The translations under genes were made by a program, and so were the position numbers. The notes below the pieces were generated by a model. The model ran no database searches. It worked only from the letters and a program-made list of their open reading frames with translations, and had not been told where the DNA came from. 64,000 nt of DNA from Setophaga petechia (taxonomy: Eukaryota > Chordata > Aves > Passeriformes > Parulidae): contig JANCRA010000003.1 in the NCBI GenBank assembly GCA_024362935.1, positions 45,081,344 to 45,145,343 of the forward strand, in the 5' to 3' direction. Positions 36,521 to 50,390 of the stretch are shown piece after piece. Each line of letters starts with the position of its first letter. Position 1 is the first letter of the stretch.

Positions 36521-39500
36521 TACAATTTAAATTTACTTCCTACTTCCAAGCACATCTCCTGTCTGTGACATCAGTTTCTCCCCAGTTTGGATACTTAGTT
36601 CATCTATTTTTTCAAGAAAGGAGTCATTTTGAAACAAATTCTTACCCTGACTCAAAAATGTTTTTTTCCCCTGTGTTTGCCGTTTAAATAAAATTTGAAT
36701 TTGTGTTTTACTGCTTTTTAATCATCTATGGATAAAAATGTTAAAATAAAATGTCTTGATGCATTCTAGTTTAATTTAGATTCACATGAATTAAATTTTG
36801 AATTTGCAGTAACAAGTCTGCAAAACTGCAGAGATTTTGATGATCAAGAGTGTTATGGTATACAGATTAACAGAGTACATAATATACTGGCATCCTACGT
36901 CTATCCAGCTAATCTTCATCCCTTGACAAATGTTTAAACACAGTATTTTCATAAAATTACTTAAAAAAAAAGTAACGTGCTTAGTGGATACAAACTACAT
37001 GATAAAATAGATAACCTTTTAAATATATTCCATGAAAAATGACTTTAAAAATATGGTGGAGTCTCAAATGTTCAATGATAGTGCTCATAGAAAGCTTTAA
37101 ATGAAAAATTAAGGTACAAACACAAGAAACAAAATCTTTTAGGAAACAAGCTAATACAAACCACCAAATCAGATACCAACAGCCAGATAGCAATAAGTTC
37201 CATTGCATTTATTCAGATTCTTGTTTGCAAAGGTTTTGGCATTCCACTGAATTTGTCCCCCTCACCATTTGGAGAATTGAATTTTGTAGAAGACATGGCC
37301 ATCCCTGAGCACAGCACAGTTCTTTCAGGGGCCTCTTTTCCAATTGAGAGAACAAAAGTTATAATTCCAGTTTATCTTCTGACATGGAGTTCTTAGAAAA
37401 TGCAAACCACAATTTTTAGTAGTTAATGACTCCCTTCTCTTCCATGCTTGTCTCGTGTACTTGCCTATCTGGGACTCAGACAAGAGAAAAGCTGTTCTGC
37501 CCCTTGGGGTTAGATAACATCTCACTGAATTGGAAACTGAGAAGCTGAGTTCAGGTGCTCTTGATTGGCAAATAGAGTTTAAGATTGAGTTCCCCTCAGT
37601 TTCTGCAAAGCTTCCAGAAAGACAAACAATAGTTTTATCAAAAAGCTCTGGGGTTGTGTCTCCTTCTCTTGTAGAGAATAACACATTTTATTGAACAGTA
37701 ATACTTGAAAATATATGTGCATATATACATCGTGAAATTTCCTATCTTTTGCAGTGATATTTTAGATGAAAAAGCTTTAATAGTCCTAGCTTTTAAATTC
37801 AGATATCTTATTTTGTAAATCTCTCCTTTTACAATGTATGTTTCCTTAAGATTTTTTCCTCTCTCTGTAGGCTAGTGTTACCTAGAAAAAATTATTTATA
37901 GAAGCAACATTTTTTTGTATTTTGCAAAAAAAATTGGTATTTTAAAAGCATACACCATAATGCAGTGGTAGGAAATAGAGATTCATTCTTTTGTATTTCA
38001 CTAATTTAGAAATCGACTGTAGCATGGTTGGCTGTATTAATGCATATGAATTATACTTTCTAGTGTTGCCAAAATTTCCACAGACTCATGTAACCATTGT
38101 GATCAGTGGGGATCACATGTCAGCTCTGTGCTTTCCTCTTTGAACATCTCCACCACAGCCCTGATCACAGTAACTGAATTGGCCAGACAACAGCTTGGTT
38201 TCAGAAAGTGCAAACTGAACACTGTGGTTTAGATTCCTCTTTGCCCAGGTCATATTACAGGGAAAAAATATCAAGAACAGCTCTGAGTCAAAGTGCAGAT
38301 ACTAATAACAACCTCACCATTTTTCTGTGATATGGCTAAAGATTTCTCTTTGCTGTATAGAACTGTAACTGTATGGAAGAATCTTTTTTCCTAGTAATTA
38401 TTAGCTGCCTTCGTCAATTAATGTGGGAAGTTTTCTGTATGGTCGCCTATACTTCTTTTAATCAACGGAGAGAAAATTGTTATGCATAAGTTACTTTTAC
38501 AGTGTCTAGTTGAATATCAGTTACAGACTGGAAACAAGGCTAGAAAAAGACAATTAATATGACTGTGAAAGATGAGAGTTATAAGAAAATAAAAAATACA
38601 AAGCAAACCACAAAAACCCATAATCAGATCCAAGTTTGACTCCTGTCTAAGTCTCTGCCATGCTGCTATGCATATGAGCTGAATATATATTTTCAGACTC
38701 AACATAATTATCTACAAAAATTCTTAATATTACATCCTGGGGTTCTGCTTTTTTAAAAGAAGATTTTCTCAACAGCCTGTGTTAATAATACAGCTTACTT
38801 TTCCCCCTGTGCAATACTTGAGTTTATCAGATAAAATCAAAACCGTTGACTATGGAAATACTAAAAGATACATTCCATACCCTAGCAACAATTTATTCCC
38901 ACTAACATCTCTCAGCAAGTGAATGTTAAATTGAATGTAGCTGTTTAGCAAAAAAAAAAAAAAAAAAAAATTAAAAAATCAAGGCATTAAAAAGGCATAA
39001 CCATATAGCTTAGTTGTGAAAAATCAGAAAATTTCTAAAAACCCTCGTAACTCCCTTTCATTCTCCAGTGAACAGAGAAACACATACACACATGGAAGAT
39101 CATCTTTGCTCCCAGTCTCCTGCCTCTCCTGCAATCCATAATCCCTGTCACCTGTTCACAAAGCACTGAAAATGTAGGTGTTCAGCATGTTCAGCCCCTT
39201 CACATGAGCATCCTGCCTCTATCACGACAGTGACCCTGATTGTGTGCCTTGCTGAGACCTGAGCTTGATGCAAAGTGTTTCTGATCTCAGATGTACTCAT
39301 CAGGTGATAAACTCTTAACAGATGTGAGGCTATTTCCCTCAGCTAAAGAAAGATAAATCTAGATTTAGCTAGTTATGGTGGCCAGCTCTAAAAGGAGCTA
39401 GCTATACAATTAGCAATAGCAGCAATGAAAACCTGCAATTGTTCTAGCCTTTCCTTTGCATATATATTTACTAAAACACATCTGAGGGACAAGGCATGTT

Positions 39501-41617
39501 TTTAAAAAAAATGCTTCTCCTCTCAGATGAAAAGGAGAGAGAACTGAAACCAATTCATGGCTTGCAATCATCATTCTTCCTGGAATAAAAATGCATGTTT
39601 GCTGGTTGGCAGTACTTTGTAGTTCAAAATTCAAGAATACAGTAGATAGAGCTGACAATGAAGTAAATGTTTCATGACAACTAGAATCTATAATACTTAA
39701 AGTGTGCGTATGGTTGCAGCTTACCCAAACAGGGCATTGCATTAGAAAGCTTACACAGTTCACACTAAAACATAATCAGATGGTCCAGCAAAAAATCATG
39801 GATCTCATCAGCAAGGATATCATGCATTTGGTTAGCCAATTGATCTTTTCCTAGAGGCAGATTCAAGCAAACTTGCTTGATTTCACATTGTTAGTCTTAA
39901 TTACAACCTGAAATGCAGGACAGAGTTAAAAGGGGAAAATGAGTGAGGGGGCAGGGGAGAACAGGACTCGTGCCTTCAGTGTTTGGATTGATTTGTAGTG
40001 CAAAGATACAAATCTCTTGGTACCTTTGCAAAGGATTTTTTGCCACTTTCAATCTTGTAGCATGCATATCAGGAGACTCTGAGAAGCCAGCCAGCAGGAT
40101 GAGGTTCTGGGGTAATTACAGGTCAGGAATCAGTGGCAGCCCTAACAGCTGGCTGTTGATTAAAGATGAAACTCAAGACCTGTACAGAGGGCCTGAAAAA
40201 AGAGCTATACATGACTTCAAACAGTGTTTGGGCCCTGAACAATGTAACTGCACATTTGTAAAGCCAAGTACTACAACAGCAGTGTCTCGTAGAGCAAACC
40301 AATCATTCCTTGCACTTCTTGCTCTTACAGGAAACTAAAATCCTGACCCTGAATATGACACTCAAATTCTTTTTTTTTGGCTTAGTAAATGCAAAATAAA
40401 AAATATTTTCTGAGACAAAATGTTCAATCAAATTATGAATTTGAGATGTTGTTTTGCAGAGATTTACAAACAGAGAAATAAAAATTTAATGCCTTTTTTT
40501 TCTCCCAATCCTGTGTTAATGCTACTGCATTCCTTTATCTTGGTATCTAGAGAGTAGAACCTAGCACCTTACTTTCTAGTCTGTCCATCCAGATGTAATT
40601 TTCTCTTTGAAATATTTGTTCAAGTTCTTCAATACAGAAAGAGAAGAGGCAAAATTGCAAACACTTCCTACTTCCAGATAGCACAGCAGGAGTTGGAAGT
40701 GATGAATGATGTCCAGAGTTTGGAGTGCTGTACACAGAGGTACCATGGTGAGCAACTCACAGCCTTCATAATCATAATTCACAAAGGGAAATGTCCACTG
40801 ACAATAAAAAAGTAAATCAACAAAAGAGCCAGAAGTATGTTTTCTCCTCTATTGCCTTTTCCATGAGGTCATCATGCCTCTTTATAGATCTGCCCACAAG
40901 TAACAATGGAATTGAAAACAGGATATGAAAATTCTGGATTATTTGTAGTAATGGTCTCTATCTACAAATGATAGTACCAGTTCCTTTGTAGCAGCTTTCA
41001 GAAAGGACTTTTCCAATGTTTTATATTCCATCAGAGCAGATAAGGACCAAGCAGAAATACAGCATAAGTGACAGTATGTACTGAAGCATATCCTATACAC
41101 CCATCTTAGAGTACATATAGGAGACATTTTAATTTGCATACTCTTTTGTAACAGATTTGGGAATCACAGTACATACACAGTAACAGCAAGGTACAGAGGC
41201 ACTTCACTGGCCCAGGGATAAAACCATGCATTTGTAACTGATGGACACAAGAACATTCTGCTGAAAACTATATATATGAATGTTTTATGTGCATGGAGTC
41301 TGAGAAAGAGGAATAAAACACTGCATTAATGTTATAGATTAACTTGACAAGACAGCTGATCCCATTGTGCTCACATTAAGTGAATATGAGGTTCACTGAA
41401 TGTTAGCACAAGAGAAGGAATTATTTTCTGTAGACACTGCACAGATAAATCCTGGTCAAAGTATTATTACCCTTGCATGTGAAAGCAATCTCTTGAAATG
41501 ATATACAAGTTGTGTTTTCAATTTTCTTAAATTTTTTTTTCTGACACTGATCTTATTAACTAGTGTTTAAAGCCTACTTTTGTAGGCATTTTGGATTAGT
41601 ACAGTAAGTAAGTAAGA
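36521..41617. other. 5.1 kb of unique sequence, no gene seen
   Basis: It contains an A21 run at 38950. Open frames of 119 codons (minus, 37325-37684), 117 codons (minus, 39410-39763) and 131 codons (plus, 39943-40338) translate to sequences with no family likeness and no conserved blocks. They are treated as chance frames. Confidence 0.55.
38950..38970 (+). repeat. A21 homopolymer
   Basis: Twenty-one A residues followed by TTAAAAAATC. No retroposon body was seen upstream. Confidence 0.85.
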
Positions 41618-42142
41618 TCAGGGCAGTTATTGTCCCCCTATACTCACCACTGGTGAGGCCACACCTCGAGTGCTGTGTCCAGTTTTGGGACTCACTATAG
41701 GAGAGACATTGAGGGGCTGGAGCAAGTCCAGAGAAGGGAAATGCAGCTGGTGAAGGGTTTATAGAGTGAGTCAGTGAGAAGCAGCTGGGGAGCTGGGGGT
41801 GTTTATCCTGGAAAAAGAGAGTCCCAGGGGTGACCCCATCACTCTACAGCTGCCTGAAAGGAGGATGAGGCAGGGTGGGGGTTGGCCTCTTCTCCCAGGC
41901 AACAAGAGGACACAGCCTTGAGATGTGCCAGTGGAGGTTCAGATTGGACTTCAGGAAGAATTTCTTCACTGAAGGCATTGTCAAGAACTGGAATGTGCTG
42001 CCCAGGGAAGTTTTGTAGTCACCATCCCTGGAGATACCCAAGAAACAACTCAGTGTGGTCTGGTTGACATGGTAGCCATCAGTAAAAGGCTGAACTTGGT
42101 GATCTTGGGGTTCTTTTCCAACCTCAATGATTTTGTTCCACT
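41618..42142 (+). mobile_element. CR1 LINE, 3' portion, divergent subfamily
   Basis: It starts at GATCAGGGCAGTTATTGTCC and the CTGGTGAGGCCACACCTCGA block (end of ORF2) and continues through GGCTGGAGCAAGTCCAGAGA, TTCAGATTGGACTTCAGGAA and GAATGTGCTGCCCAGGGAAG. It ends CCAACCTCAATGATTTTG. Wording after the ORF2 end differs from the 4.6- and 36.2-kb copies, so another subfamily is likely. It lies 0.7 kb from a longer CR1 in the same orientation. Confidence 0.88.
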
Positions 42143-42849
42143 TTTCATATTTTGTGTTTTTTATCAAAGTGAGAAAATGTTAAAATCACAAGTAAAATTT
42201 TGTGAGTAAATGAAATGGGTTTAAAAGTCTTGAGTAAGTAAAATAATACAGAAAAATATTAAATAATTATTTTTTAACAAGTTCCTTTTGAAACTAGTTG
42301 TGATGAATAGCAAGGTCACTTTTAAGGAGTGGATTTGTATAAGCACTATTTGCTAACACCTAAACTTACTCATATACACACTTTTCATAGTCACAATGGT
42401 ATGAATTATTTCCCTTTGGTTTGTTGCATCACCTTTGGATATTGGGAACTCTTAAACACGTATGTTTATTTTTAATTTTTCTAGTGAGATTACAATTACA
42501 ATCCAGTGAGATTCCCCATGATTGTTGAGCTAGGAATGAGGTATTTTTGTGGTCCTACATCTACTCTTTATTAATACTTTTGGTATTTTAATAACAGAAC
42601 ATGGAAAGTAATTACCACATAATCTTAGCAACAATGAGTATTTTAAAAGAAAAATATTGTAAATTCTTCCTCAAATAGTCTTCCCATTATTCTAACTAGA
42701 AGCTAATATAAAATGCTTCAGATCTAGATGGTAAAACTGAATAAGAAAAGCATCATAACTTCTCAGTGTTCTGGCCAACTTAATAGCCAAAACAAACTAA
42801 ACAAAAACCAAAACTACTCTCAACTTGTTCAAGACCTGCTGCTCCAGCT
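42143..42849. other. AT-rich spacer between two plus-strand CR1 copies
   Basis: Its base composition is unlike the CR1 on either side, and I see no CR1 sequence in it. This suggests two separate insertions, not one element with an insert. An A/C-rich patch lies at about 42785-42820. Confidence 0.55.
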
Positions 42850-43912
42850 GGATGCATCAAGTTATGGGGCCCAACAGGATACATCCCAGGGTACTGAAAG
42901 AGGTGCCTTTATGGGACCTCTCCCCATGACTTTTCACCACTCTTGGGAGTCTGAAGTGGTCCCAGTCAACTGGAAGCTGGAAAATGTTTTCCCAGTTTTC
43001 AGTAAGATAAGAAAGGAAAACCCTGATAATTACAGGCCTGCCTGTGTCTGCTAAAATTTTTGAGAAAGCTGTTTCAGGACTTATTTGAGAGACAATGCAA
43101 TCACTGATGAAAGTCAATATGAGTTCATGAGGGGAATGTCCTGCTCAATCAACAGAATTTCCTTTTATGACTGGGTCACAAGTTGAGCTGACCAAGAGAA
43201 GTCAGTACTGGTGGGTTTGGATTTCAGTAAAGCTTTTGATGCTGCCTCTCAGAGTAACCTTCTAGACAAAATGTTTAGCACTCGGGCAAGTCCAAAATAT
43301 GCTGGGTGAACAATTGTCTCACAAACCAGGCTCAAAATGTTTTCGTAAGTAGGATTATGTCAGGCTGGTAGTGAGCTCCCCCAGGCTCAATTTCAAGGCT
43401 AGTGCTCTTGAACGTTTTTATAAATGGTCTGGATGCCTGAACTGATGTACATTGAGTATAACAATGACATAAAGCAGGAGGAGCTGTGGACTCCTCTGGG
43501 AGGAGAGAGAGGCTTACAAAAAGATCTGGATAGACTAGAGAGCACAGCAATCACTAACCATAGGAAATTTGAAAAAGGATAAGGGCTGGATTCTCTACCC
43601 GAGGTGCAAAGAAGACACAGCCAGGCTCTTTTTTTGTGGTGTCCAGTGACAGGGTAAGAGGCAAAGGGCACACACTGAATCATAAAAGCTTCCATCTGAA
43701 CATCAGGAAACAATTGCTTACTGTGAGGGTGACTGAGCACCAGAACAAGTTATCAATAGAGGTTGTGGAGTCTACACCCTTGAAGATATTAGAAAAACAT
43801 CTGGACATGATCCTGGGCAGACTGCTCTAGGTGGGCCTGCTTGAGCAGTGGGGTGGCACAAGGTAAACTCCAGAAGTCCCTTTCAACCTCAAGCATTCTG
43901 TGATTCTGTGAC
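42850..43912 (+). mobile_element. CR1 LINE, ~1.06-kb copy with reverse-transcriptase remnant
   Basis: The element begins near GGATGCATCAAG and GGCCCAACAGGATACATCCC, runs through the first half of the reverse-transcriptase region, then part of the later ORF2, and ends in a clean CATTCTGTGATTCTGTGA tail at about 43912. Compared with a full CR1, ORF2 sequence is missing around 43570-43610, where the alignment jumps from the reverse transcriptase to the region shortly before the stop. It therefore carries an internal deletion as well as 5' truncation. Confidence 0.9.
42890..43580 (+). pseudogene. decayed CR1 reverse transcriptase
   Basis: In order the translated remnants show NPDNYRP (PDNYRP at 43022-43039, an N-terminal reverse-transcriptase block), a stop soon after, and GLDFSKAFDAAS. 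In the latter, DFSKAFD at 43220-43240 is motif A with its catalytic Asp at 43220-43222. Then comes VLLNVFINGLDA (about 43403-43438). These lie in the order of a functional CR1 polymerase but are interrupted by stops and frame changes, so it is a dead copy. Motif C (ADD) is not recognisable in the place expected. Confidence 0.85.
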
Positions 43913-46900
43913 TGAGTGAGAATAAAAATGAAAACTACTGTTGTAATTCTACTAAAATTATATGGTGAAAATAAAATTCATCAAGCTCATCAGATTGGAC
44001 AGATTTTTCTTTGAAAATATAATGCAAAGAAAATATAAACATAATGCAAAGAAAAACTTAAATGTATAATCAAAGGTGATCTCTAGCCCTGAGATGAAGG
44101 ATAACTCTGTTCAGATCTTCAGCAAAAGGTTATAGATGCGATATTGGAAAAAACTGTTTAATATTTTAATCTTCTTTTGCTCTTTCTTATGGGCAAAATA
44201 TAGACAATTCATTGAGAGCAATTAGAATCAATTTTGCATTGGTAAATATTTTTATCTGCATATGCTTGGTTATTTAAATAAGAATAGAATAATATCCCTT
44301 TTGACAATTTCAAAACTCAAAGTTAAAACCAAGTACAGTGAAGAGCACCATTGAAAAGCTAGAGAAAGATCACAGTAAAGGGCATTTCTCCTTGTGCACC
44401 AGTATACACTACTCATTGTATGTTTATTTTAGGCTCACAATAGCATCACACTCAAATGTATGAGTACAAAAGGAAGAGAAATGGAACAAGTGGTTGATAA
44501 TGGAAGCTGCTTAAACTGTGACCCTTTACAAAAAGTTGCATTCAAGAAACTAAAGCTCAAGGTCTGAATGTTCCTCTAGTGGTACCTACTTCTCTTCTTT
44601 GACTATGCTTACATCAAATGTGATTAAACTCTTTAAATATGCATAGTTTAACACTTAAAGTAGCCATGGCTTCGGTTCTTAGCACTTTCATTAAGAATAA
44701 GCTAAGTGGTCCTACTGAAGTGCTAGGGCTTGTTGGGAACAGCATTCTGTGAGATGCTTCTGCCCATTTTTCTCTAGCAGAAGCATGAGTCATTCAGGGC
44801 AGAAAGCTGGAAAACTGTGACATTCTTTCATATCTCCAGAGTTCTTCTCTGTGTATCAGAAAGTCTTATTTTTATGGATAATTCAGGTAGAATGGAAACT
44901 AAATATTAACTAACAAAAATTAATACTGCTTAAAGGGGAAATTCCACTCTGCTTACTAGAAGAGCTTTCCATGAATCTTAGTCACAAATGTAATTCCCCC
45001 AGAAAATGAAGCTGAAGACCCTTCTCCTTGTGTCATGTAACCAGGATGCCAATGTGGTGCATGCTTAATACTCCCTTTCTTGGATATGACTTAACAAGAT
45101 ATGCAAAGACAAAACAGACAGAAGCTAAAATGGTTTCACAATAGAGAAGGAAACAAACTGCCATAACCTTTTTATCTACAGCTATTTATCATACTCCCCA
45201 GCAGCTATGGGAAGGGAGCAGACAAGGTCTTAAGTTTCACATGGGTCAACTGCATTTTCCATAACAAAAACTTCAGAATAATACAAAAAAATTGTGGAAA
45301 ATAACAGACAAATAGTACAGAACTTGATATATGAAAGTATTTATATGCAAATCAACAAATTATAGATTTATACTGGACAAAGGTTAAAAAAGGGAAAGAT
45401 AAATGAATTGACAGTCATAATTGCTATATGCAAGGAGAAAACAGGATACTGGGTTCACTATGCAAACAAAATAATGCCTTAGCTTGGGATTTCCATTGAT
45501 TTATGAAAAAATATCACTGCAATATGATTTTAAAATAAATTCATCATTTTAAGTCAACTGCTTGAAATCAATTGATGTCTGCAATTCAAAAGATATCTAA
45601 TCCTACCCCCATTCTGCAGGAGATAGCCTTATTTCAGTGATGGAATCTGATTTATGTGACAGGCTCAAATGCAGCCCTGATATTTCAGACCTTACTCTGC
45701 TGTTGCTTGGTCAGGGAGGCCCTGCTTAAACCTTCATTAGAGAGCTTTGTCCACCTGAGATAGTTTATCAGCCCAAAGGAAAGCTCACACTCCTAGCTGG
45801 AAAAGTACCTTACTGTTTCATGGAAATGCCCACACCTTTGCTGAAGAGGTGACAACCTAGCTACCTCTAATTCCCTGACTACTCCACAGAATGGAATACC
45901 TTGTGTTTGTCACAACTTCCTGCTGTCATTCCAACATTACATGAGATTTAAGGGAAAATTAAATGTGTAGCTAGTCTAAGAAATTGATGCTTAAACTCTT
46001 TAGTGACAATAAGAAACACAGATTACCAGCAGACATACTATGAAGTGAGACGTGGCCAAGATGGTGTATTCATATGAGAAGGTCCTATTGTATTTCATAT
46101 TAAGAAAAGGAAATGTATCTTAATCCAAAGAGTCTCTCTTAGAGGTGTAGAATACTGTATTTCCACTTTGGTATGGCAGGGAGGCTGTCTGCAAGAAAAC
46201 ATCTGAGTTACAGCCCAACATTCAGAACTCCTGTTGATGTATTAATAAAAAACTTTGCACCACAGTTCAGCTGAGCAAAGCTCAGTCTTGCCTTTCTAAT
46301 ACAGTTTGAGGTTGCCTGTAGAAGCAGTCTTTTACCAATTCAACTAGGCTGAATTCTCACAGGGTCCAAAGATTTGCCGTGGTACCATAAATGTTAACCC
46401 AGTTGTGGTAGCAGTAATGCTTTCAGAGGATGCTGCCATCATGCCCCTAAACAGTAGTGCAACAAGAAATTATACTGGCAGGTGAGCCAAAGCCGTTTTC
46501 ATACAATAAGTCAAACTTCCAAAAGCCCTTCAGTGATCTGGGTAGTATCTGCAGTGCTACTCTACGAGAGATGTTAGGCCTTGTTCAAATCTGCCTCAGC
46601 AAGACCTGCAAAAGAGCCAGAAATGATAGCCTGGAGCTAGGTCATTATTCCCACTGCATCAAAAAGTGCCTGCTTAAATATGTAGTCACAAAGTATGTTT
46701 TTATGCCATTTAGAGTCCAATCTATACTCTCTAGGTGTAGTTAAGGGTCTAATGGACTGGACATTCAAAAACCCCTTTCAGGATCTAGACATTCCATTAA
46801 ATGCCCAGTGAAAATTAGACACACATCAATAAGAAGTAGGAAGATAAGAATAGAGTGTTTGGAGCTATCCGATAGAAAATAGAAGTGCATAGAGCACTTT

Positions 46901-49815
46901 TTTCCTAACTTCCCCTGTTTTATAAGATTTTAGTATCAGAGACTGATACTTATATTCAGAATTTAAATTACTCCTGTAGATCAAGGGATGGTTGGGTTAG
47001 TTTCCTAACTGACAATCATTCCACCATGTGTTTGTGTTTTGGGCTTCGTTGTTGTTGTTGGTTGCTGTTTAGTTTTGGGGGTTTTTGACAGGGTAACAAT
47101 TTGATGTGAATTACAGAAGTCATTTACAGGCAGAGGACTGGAACTGCAGGCACCTTTCTCTCACCAATTGCATCAATCCCTGAACTATGACATTTGACCC
47201 TTTCTGCTCTGCCTCTCTTTCCCACTGAATTAGGAGTTGATTCCTCCTAATTGAAGTGATTCTTGTCCAAAAGGAAAGCAAAATGCTGCCATACACAAAC
47301 TCCCCTGGCATAAGTAGGATGTGAAACCTCAAAGAGCTTCTGTTGGAAAAGAGAACTGTTACTCACTTTCTGAGTGAGTATTCTAAACACTATGCACTGC
47401 TGTAAAAAAGGAGGGCAACATCAGCATCACTGCTTGCACTTTAAAAGGAAGGAGCAAGATGGGATCAATTCACTAAAGAATGCCTGGAGTCACCTATTTT
47501 CAGCAGAGATGAAGGCTCTGATTCCCAAGGGAACTGAGATCAGCTGTGAGCCTGGCTCGGGGCCTTAAATGTACATTTATTTGACATTCCCCATTTAGAT
47601 CCCATAGTTATAATTTATAACATTAGCTGTTTCTTAATCCATGAGATATAATTTATAATATAGGTTGTTTCTTTATTCATGTGTTTCCATCATGATATGC
47701 CAGCCTTTCTCATCCAGTGTGGGAATACAAGCAAGCTGCTATTCTCAACACATATTTGTGACGTTGGTCAAAGTTAGAGTATTTCGATTCCTTTAGGATG
47801 CCAACTCTAATCAGTCATTAAACAAGTTCAAACAAAAAAATTCCATGGCTTTCAGTATTAATATTAAAATAACAACTGAGGATAAAGAAGCGGCAGCTTT
47901 TAAAATTAAAAAAATAGAAGATATCTGCATGAATATGGATATTTGCTGCTGTTGTGAGAATCCACTGATTCTAGTGGAGACACCTGAAAAAAATTAGGTC
48001 CAAAATGTTTGTCTTATCTGAATTATGTTCCATTAAACACCAAACCTATTTCAACCTCCAAGGTCACGCTGGTAGAGAATTGATGACTGTCTGTGCTTAA
48101 TTACAGAATATTGTCTGACATAACCTGAAATTAAACCTTTGTATGTCTCTAACTAATGAGATAGAGCAGATACATTTACTTCCCTCTCTTGATTTTAGTC
48201 AGATGTTAGAATGAATTTTTAAAGCAACTGCTAAAGTAAATAAAAGTGAAGAGCTGACTGATAAGGCCTACACTGGAAGAATCCTTTGGGAATATCAGCA
48301 CCAGACTGGGTGGAACATCACTTACAATTCTGACCCATATTTGGTATAACAGCTAATCCTTTCCCTCTGAAAAACTCAGCTCTCATCCATCTACCATGAA
48401 TTTAACTAAGAAAGGAACTGGGTACTATGCAAACAAGTAACCTCATGAAATAGAGATCTTCAGATTTAAACTCACCTGTTTCAAATGTGTCTTGAGATAA
48501 AGAAGTGCTAAAACACTGTGGCATGTGTCATGGCTGCTCCTACTGCAATTCACTGAAATTAACTTGTGACTTAACTGCTTCATAATACCAGCATTTATCT
48601 CTTCCTGAGCAAAGCACTGCACAGTAGAATGTACTATCCTATTATGTGATTTCTTTTATACTCTGAGGTTCATCTCACTGTTAAAGATTTGAGCAGTCTA
48701 CACCTTTCCCTTTTTATCCAACAGAAGTTAATAGGAACAACTTTGTTACTAGTTTTGAAATCTTGAAAAAATGCCATAGGAAACAAATGAAAAAAAAACT
48801 CTGGCGACAGTTTTCTTTCCAAAAACATCTGATAGAAAACGTGTTTATCAGCCTTAGTGTGTATTTATAAGCTAAAATAATTAAAATACAATATCAATTA
48901 AGGAAACAGATGTAGATGTGGGAAAGGACTACAGCATATGTTAAGAATCATGTGAGCATGTTCCTATTTGTGAAAGATACTCTGTCAACATTTTTTTAAA
49001 TGTAAAGCCAGCATTTCAACCACAATTATTAAATGTGGCTACAGTCAGAAAAAGTTACTAGGCAAAAGTCTTATTCAGTAGATCTGTTCTCCATATGCAG
49101 TCAGTCCAAATGCACTCACTTAAGTGATAAAAATAAATTGTTACCATTTTTTACTCCTGTTAGCTCTGTACAGCCAAATACAGCTAAGAGGAAGTGATCT
49201 GTATTCTAACTCCTGCTCCACCACCAGATGATTTAGATGTCGGATCTGTATTATTGATGATACCATACCAGCCAGAAAGCACACAGCTTGACTGTGCAGG
49301 AAGACATGATGCAAAGGATGTGGTTTAATTAGGCAATGGCTTTATTAACTCATCTGGCAGCATTACCCAGCAATATGTCATACAGAGCAGGTCATCACTC
49401 TTTCACCGATTGTTCCAACCCATCCTGAAGGTTGCTGTCAACTTTCCCCCTTCAAGACTAATTCCAGCTGTTGTTGGGGCCTCATCATCTCCTCATCTGC
49501 ACCCTCAAGAGTGCTACCTGCATGGCCCACTGTGACCCTTAAACAGGTAGCCAGAGACTCTAAACCATTGGTTTTGATCAAAGCATGTCAAGGAGTAAGG
49601 TTTGTTTTCTTCCCCCTGGACCTCATGGGAAGCAGCAAACAGCACATTATGTATAACAGGTCACAGAAAGTGAATTACTGAGGGTTTCCTATCTCAAGAG
49701 AGCAATACAAGAACTAAATATGGTTTCTCACTGGCAGTATGTTCAAAATTTCCATACCCATAGATTTCAAACAACACTTCTAGATTTCACTTTGCAATTG
49801 GGCACTGGGAAATAG
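43913..49815. other. 5.9 kb of unique sequence, no gene seen
   Basis: No transposable element or exon was recognised. There is a short GTT-rich patch at 47047-47065, and open frames are at most 95 codons. A small direct repeat (ATAATGCAAAGAAAA, about 44020 and 44041) is present. Confidence 0.55.
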
Positions 49816-49988
49816 GTTAAAGTTCTCTATGTGAAGGTGAATGAACATTAGCACTGGCTGCCAGGGAAGCTGTGGAGTCTCCATTTTGGGGATATGCAAA
49901 AGTTGTCTGGATATGGTTGGAGCAAGGGGTTGGGCAAGATGACCTTCAGATGTCTCTTTCAGCCTCAGCTCCTCTGTAATTCAGAGTG
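49816..49988 (+). mobile_element. CR1 LINE, short 3'-end fragment
   Basis: The fragment shows AAGTTCTCTATGTGAAGGTG, then GGCTGCCAGGGAAGCTGTGG, then GGTTGGGCAAGATGACCTTC, then a degenerate CTCTGTAATTCAGAG tail. Its wording is closest to the copy ending at 43912. It is short, diverged and 5'-truncated. Confidence 0.85.
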
Positions 49989-50333
49989 CAAACATGAATT
50001 GGGTGTTAAGTGGCAAAATACATACATGGCCTCACAGACAAGCTGCCATTCTCAATTTTATGCTTTCCCCAGCAACTGAGATACTCAAAATTCATACACT
50101 ATCATAGCAGTTTGAGGAATTATTGACCTTTTGTATAGACAATGAAATGCAATTGTCAACTGCATGAGAGTCAATAAGCAGCTGGCCAAAAGTAACTTGA
50201 TGGATTAAGAAAACATGAGCAAACAAAACACACACAGAAAATCAGAAATCAGTTCTTATGGCAACCAACTTTTTGCCTCAACCTCATCTATTGCGCTTGG
50301 AAAAAAATCTTTTCTTCCTCTCTATTGACTATT

Positions 50334-50390
50334 TGTATATATCTTTTTATATACATATATAGTGCATTCCATTTTTTATATATATATAGG
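50334..50390. repeat. TA-rich interrupted microsatellite
   Basis: Two TATATA clusters are separated by the unique word GTGCATTCCATTTTTTA. It is simple sequence. Confidence 0.75.

Noticed and set aside
37325..37684. 119-codon minus-strand open frame
   Set aside because: No homology recognised and no context; taken as chance.
39410..39763. 117-codon minus-strand open frame
   Set aside because: Low-information translation without domain signs; taken as chance.
39943..40338. 131-codon plus-strand open frame
   Set aside because: No recognisable family or conserved residues, and no promoter or splice context. A frame of this length is expected by chance in 64 kb.
43332..43740. Minus-strand frames of 72 and 113 codons
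   Set aside because: Antisense to the CR1 copy at 42850-43912.
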